Assembly: GCF_021922925.1 (NCBI RefSeq)
Contig: NZ_CP040786.1
Span: forward strand, 434,001-498,000
Direction of reading: 5' to 3'
DNA from: Clavibacter phaseoli
Lineage (GTDB): Bacteria > Actinomycetota > Actinomycetes > Actinomycetales > Microbacteriaceae
DNA length: 64,000 nucleotides
In this document: in pieces, positions 39,415 to 51,105 of the stretch
Layout of the letters: each line of letters begins with the position of its first letter
Position numbering within the stretch: position 1 is the first letter of the stretch
Made by a program: the position numbers and the translations under genes
The notes under the pieces: model-generated
Told to the model about the DNA's origin: nothing
The model's input: only the letters and a program-made list of their open reading frames with translations
Databases searched by the model: none

Positions 39415-40722
39415 GTGACCGATGGCGGGCAGCAGGCGGACGAGAAGCCCACGGCGACGCTGACGTACCCGGGAGGTCGGGTGGAGTTCCCCATCCTCCC
39501 CGCGGTCGACGGCGCGTCCAGCATCGACATCTCGGCGCTCACGAAGAGGACGGGCCTCACGACGCTCGACAACGGCTTCGTCAACACCGCGTCGACGCGC
39601 TCGGCCATCACCTACATCGACGGCGAGCAGGGGATCCTCCGCTACCGCGGCTACCCGATCGAGCAGCTCGCGCGCCAGTCGAGCTACCTCGAGGTGGCCT
39701 GGCTCCTCATCCACGGCGAGCTGCCCACGAGCGACCAGCTGGGCGGGTTCGAGGAGGACATCCGCCGCCACACGCTGCTCCACGAGGACTTCAAGGGCCT
39801 GTTCCGCGCCCTGCCCACCAACGCGCACCCCATGTCGGTGCTGTCGAGCGCCGTCTCCGCGCTCTCCACCTACTACGAGGACTCGCTGAGCGTCCACGAT
39901 CCCGAGCAGGTCGAGATCTCGACGCTGCGCCTGCTGGCGAAGCTGCCGGTCATCGCGGCGTACGCGCACAAGAAGAGCCTCGGCCAGGCGTTCCTCTACC
40001 CGGACAACTCGCTCGGCTTCGTCGACAACTTCCTCCGCCTGAACTTCGGCAACAACGCCGAGCCCTACGAGGTCGACCCGGTGGTCAGCCGCGCGCTGGA
40101 GCGCCTGCTGATCCTGCACGAGGACCACGAGCAGAACGCGTCGACGTCGACCGTGCGGCTCGTCGGATCCACCGAGGCGAACATGTTCTCCTCCGTCTCC
40201 GCCGGCATCGGCGCGCTGTTCGGCCCGCTGCACGGCGGCGCGAACGAGGCCGTGCTCTCCATGCTCGGCCGCATCCGCGACTCCGGCGAGGGCGTCGACC
40301 GCTACGTCGAGCGCGTGAAGAACAAGGAGGACGGCGTCCGCCTCATGGGCTTCGGGCACCGCGTCTACAAGAACTTCGACCCGCGCGCACGCCTGGTGAA
40401 GGAGAGCGCCGACGAGGTGCTGGAGGCCCTCGGGATCCAGGACCCGCTGCTCGACATCGCCAAGGAGCTCGAGGCCGTCGCCCTCGCGGACGACTACTTC
40501 ATCGAGCGGAAGCTCTACCCGAACGTGGACTTCTACACGGGCGTCATCTACAAGGCGATGGGCTTCCCCACGCGCATGTTCACGGCGCTGTTCACCATCG
40601 GGCGCCTGCCCGGCTGGATCGCGCACTGGCGCGAGATGAACGAGGACCAGGCCACCAAGATCGGCCGTCCGCAGCAGCTCTACATCGGCCAGCCCGCGCG
40701 CGACCTGCCGCCGCGCGACTGA
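39415..40722 (+). CDS. gltA: Citrate synthase (type II)
   Basis: A 435-residue TCA-cycle enzyme condensing acetyl-CoA and oxaloacetate. Active-site histidines are in GALFGPLHGGANEAVLSM and MGFGHRVYKNFDPRA, with the catalytic Asp in YPNVDFYTGVIYKAMG. The N-terminal SSIDISALTKRTGLTTLDNG, beta-strand region is that of the hexameric, NADH-regulated or proteobacteria-like type II form. GTG at 39415 follows a perfect GAGGAGG. Terminated by a hairpin at 40739-40777. Confidence 0.97.
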   Translation: MTDGGQQADEKPTATLTYPGGRVEFPILPAVDGASSIDISALTKRTGLTTLDNGFVNTASTRSAITYIDGEQGILRYRGYPIEQLARQSSYLEVAWLLIHGELPTSDQLGGFEEDIRRHTLLHEDFKGLFRALPTNAHPMSVLSSAVSALSTYYEDSLSVHDPEQVEISTLRLLAKLPVIAAYAHKKSLGQAFLYPDNSLGFVDNFLRLNFGNNAEPYEVDPVVSRALERLLILHEDHEQNASTSTVRLVGSTEANMFSSVSAGIGALFGPLHGGANEAVLSMLGRIRDSGEGVDRYVERVKNKEDGVRLMGFGHRVYKNFDPRARLVKESADEVLEALGIQDPLLDIAKELEAVALADDYFIERKLYPNVDFYTGVIYKAMGFPTRMFTALFTIGRLPGWIAHWREMNEDQATKIGRPQQLYIGQPARDLPPRD

Positions 40723-40738
40723 CCGGGCGCCGGCCCGG

Positions 40739-40777
40739 CCGCCGCGCGACGACCCTCCGGGGCTCGTCACGCGGCGG
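40739..40777 (+). terminator. Hairpin terminator after gltA
   Basis: CCGCCGCG-C-GACGA (40739-40752) pairs with TCGTC-A-CGCGGCGG (40764-40777): 13 bp with one internal mismatch. Confidence 0.6.
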
Positions 40778-40932
40778 TCGCGCCGCCGTCACGAGCGCTC
40801 CCGAAGAGGGGGCGCCAGGAGGCCGTCGACCCGTGTACCCGCGCGGATCGGCGACCTAGACTCGATCACAGCTGAGATCCACCCGCCGCCCGCAACAGCC
40901 CCTGCCGTCGGTCCCGACCCGAAGAGGGGGCC

Positions 40933-42489
40933 ATGGCCAGACGCCTGCCGTCCTCCCCGCCGGTGCTGCCGGGGTTCACGTACGTGACGGTCCTCGGTTC
41001 CGGCGGCTTCGCCGACGTGTTCCTCTACGAGCAGGACATGCCGCGCCGCCAGGTCGCCGTGAAGGTGATGCTGGCCGAGATCGTGACCGACCGGCTGCGC
41101 GCGATGTTCCGCGCCGAGGCCGACCTCATGGCGCAGCTGAGCGCGCACCCGTCCGTGCTCACCGTGCACCAGGCGTCCGTCGCCGCCGACGGCCGCCCGT
41201 ACCTCGTGATGGAGCTGTGCTCGTCGAGCCTCAGCGACCGGTACCGGCGCGAGCCGCTCGGCGTCGCGGAGGTGCTGCGCGTGGGGATCCGCATCGCGAG
41301 CGCCGTGGAGACCGCCCACCGCGCGGGCGTGCTGCACCGCGACATCAAGCCCGCGAACATCCTCACGACCGCGTTCGGGCACCCCGTCCTCAGCGACTTC
41401 GGCATCGCCTCCACGCTCGAGGACGCCGCCGCGACCGACGCCGTGGGACTCTCCATCCCGTGGTCGGCGCCCGAGGTGCTGGCCGACGAGAGCCCGGGGA
41501 CCGTCAGGAGCGAGGTGTGGTCGCTCGCCGCGACCGTGTACTCGCTGCTCGCCGGGCGGAGCCCCTTCGAGGTGCCGGGCGGGCAGAACGCGCCCGCGGA
41601 CCTCGTGGCCAGGATCCAGAGGGCCCGGCCGCTGCCGACCGGGCGCGCAGACGTGCCCGAGCGCCTCGAGCTGGTGCTCCGCCGAGCCATGTCGCGGCAG
41701 CCGGAGGCCCGGCCGGAGTCGGCGCTCGCCTTCGTGCGCGAGCTGCAGGCGGTGGAGGCGGAGCTGCGGCTCGCGCAGACGCCGCTCGAGGTCGCGAGCG
41801 AGGAGTGGGCGTCCGCGGTGGCGGCGGGCGTCGACGAGGACGACGACCCGACGCGCGTGCGCGGCATCGCGCAGGTGGATCCCGGGACGACCGGGTCGGG
41901 CGGCGCGGGCGGCATCCGGCGCGCGCGGCGGAAGGCGGCGCCGGCGGCCTCGCGCGCGGCGGCGGGCGCCCCGCGTCCCGGTGCGCCCGCGACCGCGTCC
42001 GATCCGGTGCGCGCGGGATCCGCGTCCACGTCCCTCGGCCGGTCCGGATCCGGGCCCGTCGGCGCCTCGACCCCCGCGCGGCCCGCCGTCCCCGGCCGCC
42101 GCGCGTTCCTCGCCCGGCACCGCGTGGCGATCGCCGCGGCGGCGGCCGGCGCGATCGTCGCCAGCGTGGCCGTCGGCGTGCTGCTCGGCGGGCTGGGCGG
42201 CGGCACCGCGGCGCGGGAGATCCCGGTGGTCGGCGAGATCCAGGCCTCCACCGCCGCGGACGGCGTGGTCTTCTCCTGGAGCGACCCCGGGCTCGGCGCC
42301 GGCGACGCGTACCAGGTGGTGCGCGACGGCGGGCTGCCGAGCACGCAGCGCGACACGACGTTCCGGGTCACGGCGGGCGCGTCCGAGGCGGCGGGCACCG
42401 ACGACCGCGCCTGCATCCGGGTCACCGTCACGCGCGACGGCATCGCCGGCGCCGCGTCGACCGAGAAGTGCGCGGAGCTCCCGCGATGA
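40933..42489 (+). CDS. Membrane Ser/Thr protein kinase with extracytoplasmic Fn3-like domain
   Basis: A 518-residue Hanks-type kinase. Cytoplasmic catalytic domain, residues about 15-275: glycine loop LGSGGFADVF, Lys in VAVKVML (44), catalytic loop LHRDIKPANIL (Asp 137), DFG at 155-157. A 115-residue low-complexity linker follows, then one membrane helix at about 397-420 and an outer domain of about 90 residues that looks like a fibronectin type III fold with two cysteines (RACIRVTV, EKCAEL). The next gene, encoding a giant Ig/Fn3 protein, starts inside this gene's last codons (ATG at 42486), so the two are translationally coupled; the outer Fn3 domains may interact (inference). Confidence 0.9.
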   Translation: MARRLPSSPPVLPGFTYVTVLGSGGFADVFLYEQDMPRRQVAVKVMLAEIVTDRLRAMFRAEADLMAQLSAHPSVLTVHQASVAADGRPYLVMELCSSSLSDRYRREPLGVAEVLRVGIRIASAVETAHRAGVLHRDIKPANILTTAFGHPVLSDFGIASTLEDAAATDAVGLSIPWSAPEVLADESPGTVRSEVWSLAATVYSLLAGRSPFEVPGGQNAPADLVARIQRARPLPTGRADVPERLELVLRRAMSRQPEARPESALAFVRELQAVEAELRLAQTPLEVASEEWASAVAAGVDEDDDPTRVRGIAQVDPGTTGSGGAGGIRRARRKAAPAASRAAAGAPRPGAPATASDPVRAGSASTSLGRSGSGPVGASTPARPAVPGRRAFLARHRVAIAAAAAGAIVASVAVGVLLGGLGGGTAAREIPVVGEIQASTAADGVVFSWSDPGLGAGDAYQVVRDGGLPSTQRDTTFRVTAGASEAAGTDDRACIRVTVTRDGIAGAASTEKCAELPR

Positions 42490-45400
42490 TCCGCGAGTGG
42501 ATCCGCCGCCACCGCCAGGCCGCGACGACGGTCACGGGAGGCGCCGTCGTGCTCGCGCTCCTCACGGGCTTCGCGCTGGTCTCGGACGGCTACCAGGCGC
42601 AGCGCGTCGACCTCGACGACGGATCCGTGTGGGTCGTCAACTCCGGGCAGCAGGCGATCGGCCGCGCCAACACGGCCGTGCTCGAGCTCGACAGCGTCGT
42701 GGACTCGCGCAGCGAGGACATCGACGTGCTGCAGGCGGGATCCACCGTGCTGCTCGCCGACCGCGGCAGCTCGCGCCTCGACGTGGTCGACGACGCGACG
42801 AGCCAGGTGGTCGACACCACGCCGCTGCCGGCGGGCGCGGAGGTCATGCTCGCGGGATCCCGTGCCGCGATCCTCGTGCCGGCCACGGGCCAGCTGTGGC
42901 TCGTGCCCGTCGCGGGCCTCTCCGCGTTCGACGCCGCGAGCGCGCCCACGCTCATCCTCGGCGCCGACGCCGTCGCGTCGATGGACGAGGACGGCACGCT
43001 CCTCGTCTACTCGGCCGCCACGGGCACGCTGTCGCGCATCGAGGCCGCCACCGACGACACGGTCCGGGCGACCGTGGACGTCGGGCCCGTCGGCGCCCCC
43101 GTGGAGGAGACGGCCGACGCGGCCGCCGACCCCGCCGCCGCGCTCGCCGGCGAGACCGTGCAGGCGGGGGATCCCGGGCGCCCCGCCGGCCAGCGCCTCT
43201 CCCTCACGTCCGTCGACGGCCACTGGGCCCTCTACGACGCCGACGCGCGCGCCCTCCTCGTCGACGGGCGCACGGTCGACCTCGCCGGATCCGTCGCCGC
43301 CGACGCGCGTGTCGCCCTGCAGCGCGCCTCGTCGGACGGGGGCGACGTGCTGGTCGCGCACTCCGGCGGGCTCGTCGAGGTGCCCGTCGCGGGCGGCGAC
43401 CCCGTCGACGTGGTCGGGGCCGTGCGCGGGGATCCCGCGCGTCCCGTCCGCGTGGCCGGCTGCGAGTACGCGGGCTGGACCGACGGATCCGGCTGGCAGC
43501 GGTGCCTCGCGCCCGCGGCCCTCCCGGGCGGGCGCGACCAGGACGCGCGCCGTACGGCGGCGGGATCCACGGGCGGCCTCGGGTCCATGCCCCCGCAGGC
43601 CTCCCTGCGCTTCCTCGTCGACGGCACGCGCGTCGTGCTCAACGACACGCGCGGCGGCACCGCGTGGGCCGTGCAGCGCGACGCCGGCCTCATCGACAAC
43701 TGGTCGGACCTCATCGACCGCGATCGCTCCGACACCGTCGTCGAGCAGAACACCGCCGACACCCCGCCCGAGACCGACCGCGTGCAGCAGCCGCCCGTCG
43801 CGGTCGACGACGCCCTCGGCGCGCGCCCCGGCCGCACCACCGCGCTGCCCGTGCTCCTCAACGACCACGACCCGAACGGCGACGTGCTCGTGATCGACTC
43901 GGCCACGCCCGTCGACGCGGAGGTCGGGGCGGTCGACATCGTGGACGAGGGCCAGGGCCTCCAGCTCGCGCTCGCCGCGGGCGCGACCGGGACGGTGCGC
44001 TTCTCCTACGTCGTGAGCGACGGGCGCGGCGGCAGCGCCACGGCCGACGTGCGCGTCGACGTGCGCGCCCCCGACGAGAACGCGGCGCCCGTGCAGGCGC
44101 GCCCCGCGACGGGGACGGTCGCGGAGGGCGACCGGCTGCAGACCGACGTGCTGGGCGGCTGGTACGACCCCGACGGGGATCCGATGTACCTCACGCGCGC
44201 GAGCGTCGCCGCGCCCGACGCCGTCAGCTGGAAGCCCGAGGGGCGGGTCGTCTACACGGACGCCGGTGCCGGCGGGGACACGCGGACCGTCGCGCTGCAG
44301 GTGTCGGACGGCCGCGAGGAGGGGTCGGGCGAGCTCGTCGTCACGGTCCGCCGCGCCGGGGACGTGCCGCTCGTCGCCGAGGGCTTCGTCGTGCAGGCGT
44401 CGATCGGGCGCGAGATCACCGTGGAGCCGCTGACGCACGCGCGCGGCGGGAGCGGCGCGATCCGGCTGGCGGCCGTGCCCGCGCGTGCGGGCGTGCAGAT
44501 CACGCCCGACCTCGAGGCCGGCACCTTCCGCCTCCAGGGCGGCCAGGCGGGCACGCACCTGCTCGAGTACACCGTGACCGACGGGCGGACGAGCGCCACG
44601 GGCGTCGTGCGCGTCGAGGTGCGCGGCGCGCCCGCGTCGGACGGCCGGCCCGTGACCGTGCCGCACACCGTGTTCGTGCGCGCGCTCCAGGCCCAGGACG
44701 TGGACGTGCTCCAGACCGACTTCGACCCCGCGGGCGGCGTGCTCGTGATCACGGACGCGGTCGCGCCCGACGAGGCGACGGGCGTGCGCGCGGAGGTGGT
44801 CGGCCAGCGGCTCGTGCGGATCAGCCTGACGCGGCCGCTCGACGGGCCCGTCGACGTCGCGTACCGCGTGAGCAACGGCGTGGCCGAGGCGACCGGCGTG
44901 ATCACCGTGATCGAGGTGCCCGAGCCCGCCGTGCGCCAGCCGCCCGTGGCGACCGATGACCGCGTGGCCGTGCGCGTGGGCGACGCGGTGGACATCCCCG
45001 TGCTCGCCAACGACGAGCAGCCCGACGGCGACCAGCTGCGCCTCGACCCGGTGCTGGTGGATCCACTCCCCGAGGGCGCCGGCCTCCTCTTCGCGAGCGA
45101 GGAGCGCCTCCGCTACCTCGCGCCCGACCGCACGGGCGACTACACCGCCGTCTACCGCGCCCTCGCGCCCGACGGCCAGTGGGCGACCGCGACCCTCACC
45201 GTCTCCGTGCGCGAGGCCGACGTGGCGACCAACACGGCGCCCGTGCCGCGCCCGCTCACGGCGCGCGTGCTCGCGGGGGAGACCGTGCGGATCCCCGTGC
45301 CGCTCACCGGCATCGACCCCGACGGCGACTCGGTGCGGCTCCTCGGGCAGGACACCGGGCCCGAGAAGGGCCAGGTCACCGAGGTCGGGCCGGACTGGAT

Positions 45401-48400
45401 CGACTACCAGGCGGGCGACTACTCCACCGGCACCGACGCGTTCGCGTACGCCGTGGTCGACGGGCTCGGCGCGCGGGCGACCGGCACGATCCGCGTGGGC
45501 ATCAGCACGCGCGTCGAGGGCGCCAGGAACCCGGTCGCGACCGCCGACACCGTGACCGTCCGCCCCGGCCGCGTGCTCCGCGTGCAGGTGCTCGCCAACG
45601 ACACGGATCCCGACGGCGGCGCGCTCTCGCTCGTCTCGGTGCAGCCGCAGGCCGAGGGCCTCGTCGCGGGCCTCGACGGCGACACGGTGCGCGTCGTCGC
45701 GCCCGAGCAGGCGGGCCGCTACGGCTTCGTCTACGGCGTGCGCAACGCGCGCGGCGGCAGCGACGAGGCGTTCCTCACGGTGATCGTCGATCCCGCCGCG
45801 CCGCCCACGCGGCCCGTCGCGCGCGACACGGTGCTCCAGCTCTCGGACGTGCTCGACCGGTCGAGCGTCGACGTGGACGTGATGCGGAACGTCTTCTCCG
45901 CGGAGGGCGACGTCTCGGCGCTCGTGCTCGCCGTCGGCGCGGGCTACGACGACGTGGCGCGCGTGACGCCCGACGGCCGGATCCGCGTCGAGGTCGGCGA
46001 CGAGCGCCGCATCGTCCCGTTCACGGTGGCGCAGCCGGACGACCCGTCGATCTCCGCGACGGCCTTCATCTGGGTCCCCGGCTTCGAGGACACGCTCCCG
46101 CAGCTGCGCGTGGGCCAGCCGCGGCCGACCGTGCCGAGCGGCGAGCGGCTCGTGGTCGAGCTCGACGAGCAGGTGGTCGCGGCGGGCGGCCGGGCCGTGC
46201 GCATCGCCGACCCGAACTCGCTCTCCGCGACGCACGCCGACGGGCCCGTGGAGCTCGTCGACGAGGACACGATCGCGTACCGGAGCGAGCCGGGGTACTT
46301 CGGGCCGGCGGCGATCTCGTTCACGGTGACCGACGGATCCGGCGACGGCGGGCGCACGGCCGCGCTCGTGCTCCCCATCACCGTCACGCCCACCGAGAAC
46401 CAGCCGCCCGTGTTCACGGGCGCGGTCATCTACCTCGAGCCCGGGCAGTCCAAGGACGTGGACCTCGGCCGCCTCACCACCTACCCGTACCAGGACGACC
46501 GCGGGCAGCTCGCGTTCGCGCTGGAGGGATCCGTCGCCGCCGGTTTCCGCGCCTCGGTGGACGGCGGCACGCTCCGCATCTCCGCCGACGAGGGCGTGGC
46601 CACGGGCACCGCCGCGTCGTTCCCGGTGAGCGTCCGCGACGCGACGCAGACGGGCCGCGCGGGCCGCGTCGACCTCCGCGTCGTCCCGTCGACGCGCCCG
46701 CTCGCGCAGCCCGCGACCGACGAGGGGTCCGTGACGCGCGGATCCTCCACCTCCATCGACGTGCTCGCCAACGACCAGGCCGGCAACCCCTTCCCGGGCA
46801 CGCCGCTGACGGTCGCCTCCATCCGCGGCGCCGACGGCGCGAGCCTCCCCGCGGGCGTCACCGTCACCCCGTCGGCCGACCGCGCCACGCTCGCCGTGAG
46901 CGCGTCCGCCGACGCCGTGCCCGGCGACGTGCGCGTGCAGTACGAGGTGCGCGACGCCACGGGCGACGCGGGGCGGGCCGCGTTCGGCACCGTCGTGATC
47001 CACGTGCAGGACCGCCCGGGGCCCGTCTCGGCCCTCCGAGCATCCGGCTTTGCGGACCGGTCGCTCACGGTCACGTTCGAGCCGGGCGTCTTCAACGGAT
47101 CCGCCATCACGGGCTACCAGGTGCGCGTGCTCCGCGGCGGCACGGCGACCGCGACCGTCACCTGCCCGTCGACGACGTGCACCGTGCCGACGCCCGGCAA
47201 CGGCCCCGGGAGCTCCGTGCAGGTCGAGGTCTCCGCCGTCAACGGCGTGGGCACCTCGGACCCCGTGTCGATCTCGGGCCTGTGGTCGGACGTGCTCCCG
47301 GCCGCCCCGGCGGGCCTCACCGTCGAGCCGCTCGTCGACGGGCTGCGCGTCTCGTGGCAGCCGTCCGCCGTGCCGTCGTCCTCCAGCCCGGTCACGCAGT
47401 ACGTCGTGGGCGTGGGCGGCATCTCGCGGCAGGTCGCGTCCGACGCCACGAGCGTCGAGGTGCGGGATCCGTCGCTCGTCGCCGAGGTGCCCGTCGCCGT
47501 CTCGGTGGCCGCGCGCAACAGCGCCCAGGTGCAGGACGCCTCCGCCTGGCTCGCCGCCACCGCGACCGGCACGCCGCGCGGCGCCCCGACCGCGACCGGC
47601 GCGCCGACCGCGACCGCGTACGGGGTCGACGAGACGAGCGTCACCGTGTCGTGGCCGGCGTTCCAAGGCCAGGGCGTCGACGGGATCCGCTACCTCGTCG
47701 CCGCGTACGCGCCCGGATCCGCGCCCGGCTGCTCCGTCGCCACCGAGGGCGTCGCACCGTGGGCCGCCGAGCACGGCCCCGCGGTCGACGTGGGCGGGGC
47801 CACCAGCCACGTCTTCACGGGACTCGCCATCGACGAGCCCGTCGCCTTCGCGGTGCTCGCCGCCAACAGCCAGGGCTGCACGGTCGTCGAGGCCGGCCAG
47901 CTGACCCCGCGCACGGCGCCGTCGACGCCCGTCGTCCGGGTCGACCTGCCGAGCCCCGACCGCTCGGCCGACGGCGTCTTCCGCGCGGTCCTCGCCGACG
48001 CCCGCTACCGGCCGGGCGACCCGTCCGCGTCGGCGCTGCTGCTGTACCGGGTCGACGGGCAGGGCGACGGCGTGCCGATCGGCGTCGGCCAGGCGCTCAC
48101 GCTGCCGCGCACGGGCGTCGGAGCGACGATCCAGGTGCGCGTCCTCGAGGACTCGGGCGACGGGCGCCAGCGCTCGAGCGGCTGGTCGGATCCCGTCTCC
48201 GCCGGCACCGCCGTCGACGCGCGCGCGGGCGACGTGCGCTCGGCGACCGACGACGCGGGCGTCACGACCTTCTCGTGGACCTCCATGCCCCCGGCCGCGG
48301 GTCGCGGGCGCGTCGCGGCGGACGGCGGCTACGCGCGCAGCGAGTGGCGCTGCGGCGGCCAGGGAGCGTGGACCGACGCGTCCTCGGGCGCGGCCGGATC

Positions 48401-48487
48401 CTGCGCGGTCCCGGCGGGCGGCGAGCGGATCCTCGAGGTGCGGGTCACCGCGAACTCGGGCACGCTGTACACGTACGCCCACCGCGG

Positions 48488-48491
<4 letters not shown>
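42486..48491 (+). CDS. Giant Ig-like/Fn3 repeat surface protein
   Basis: A 2001-residue protein with a basic N-terminus, one membrane helix (about 13-32) and everything else outside. Residues about 35-420 resemble a propeller (WVVNSGQQAIGRANTAV, repeated VLLADRGSSRLDVVD-like strands). From about 436 there are repeated cadherin/Big-type modules starting with PPVAVDD-like strands and DPDGD calcium-type turns (near 436, 533, 817, 916 and 1013), further beta modules, and at least three Fn3 domains (near 1512, 1606 and 1706). No sortase motif. Probably an adhesive or structural envelope protein assembled by the downstream machinery. Its stop overlaps the MoxR start (ATGA). Confidence 0.88.
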
Positions 48492-49590
<1,099 letters not shown>

Positions 49591-49594
<4 letters not shown>

Positions 49595-51105
49595 GCGCGG
49601 TCGGGACGCGCGGCGCGGCCGCCGACCCGGATCCCGCCGCCGTCATGCCCGCTGCCGTCGCCCCCGTCCCCGAGCCCGGCGCCGCGCCGTCGTCCGAGGC
49701 CGTCCCGCCCCGCAGCGCGCTCGCGCGCCTCGTCGCGGTCGTCACGCCGCTCGGCCGCGTCGTCGCGCTGGCCGCGGTCGTGGCGGGCGCCGTCGGCTAC
49801 GCGCTCGGCTGGCGCGAGCTCGTCGCGGTCGCGTGGACGGGCGCCGCCCTATGGGCCATCGCGCTGCTGCACCTCGTCGGGTCGTCGGGCGTCGAGGTGT
49901 CCCTGCGCCTGCCGCGCGACCGCGTGGTGGCGGGGGAGCGCGCGCCCGCGACCGTCGCCGTCCGCAACCCGCTGCGCCGCCGGGCCGTGGGGCTCACGGT
50001 GGAGGTGCCGGTCGGATCCGGGCTCGCCGAGGTCCACGTGCCCTCCCTCGCGCACGGCCACACCCACGAGGACGTGTTCGTCGTGCCGACCTCGCGCCGC
50101 GGCGTGATCGCCTTGGGGCCCGCGCGCATCGTCCGCGGCGACCCGATCGGGCTGGTGCGCCGCGAGTCCGCCGAGGCCGCAGCGACGAGGCTGCTCGTGC
50201 ACCCGCGCACGCTCGCGATGCCAAGCACGAGCACGGGCTTCGTCCGCGACCTCGAGGGCCGCGCCACGCGCGACCTCACCGACAGCGACGTGTCCTTCCA
50301 GTCGCTCCGCGAGTACGTGCCCGGCGACCCGGTGCGGCACATCCATTGGCGCTCGACCGCGAAGACCGGCGTGCACATGGTGCGGCGGTTCGAGGAGACC
50401 CGGCGGAGCCACATCATGGTCGCGCTGTCGCTGCACGCGGGGGACTACGGGGACGGGGATCCCGGCCCGGACGCGGCGGGGGCGGCGGGCGGCGCCGGGG
50501 CCGTCCCCGCGGGCGGCACCACGGTGGCGGCCGGATCCGCGGCGGGCGCGCTCGCCGGATCCACCGCCGACGCCGAGTTCGAGCTGGCGGTGAGCGTCGT
50601 CGGATCCCTGGGCGCGCGCGCCATCGTCGACGCCCGCACCGTGCAGGTCGTCGCGAGCGCCGACCGCGCCGCCGGCCGCGCCCGGGCCCGCCGCCTGCCG
50701 ACCGTGCCCACGCTGCCCGGCCTCGCCCGCACCGCCGCGCGCTCGGGCGGGCCGGGATCCCGCTCCGCGCGCCTCCGCCGCCTCGCGACTGTCACGCGCG
50801 ACCGCCTCCTCGACGACCTCTCCGAGATCGGGGCCTCCGACCGCGCGGCGTCGCTCGTCGAGCTGGCCCGGGCCGCCGCCGACGAGGTCGCGGGCGTCTC
50901 GGTCGTGTTCCTCGTCTGCGGCACGGGGGCATCTCCCGCCGCGATCCGCGCGGCCGCCGTCGGCTTCCCGCCCGGCGTGCAGGTGGTCGCCGTCGTCTGC
51001 GACCCCGAGGTCGAGCCCGGCCTCCGCCGCCTCGGCGACCTGTCGGTCCTCACGATCGGCTACCTCGAGGACCTGCGCGGCGCCCTGCAGCGGAGCGCGA
51101 CGTGA
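49591..51105 (+). CDS. DUF58 membrane protein (MoxR partner)
   Basis: A 504-residue protein. Two helices at about 47-95 (VVALAAVVAGAVGYALGW and AVAWTGAALWAIALLHLV), an exposed beta domain, and the DUF58 signature SLREYVPGDPVRHIHWRSTA near residue 240. A low-complexity insertion of about 45 residues ([15 protein letters not shown]) splits the VWA-like part. DUF58 proteins are encoded next to MoxR ATPases almost universally. The start overlaps the MoxR stop (ATGA). Confidence 0.92.

Noticed and set aside
41025..48482. Open frame of 2485 codons on the minus strand and a second plus-strand frame of 2424 codons (41217-48491) over the kinase and giant-protein genes
   Set aside because: Both are Arg-, His- or Val/Gly-rich with no recognisable fold. 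They arise because GC-rich third positions remove stop codons from other frames; the true frames hold kinase and Ig/Fn3 motifs.
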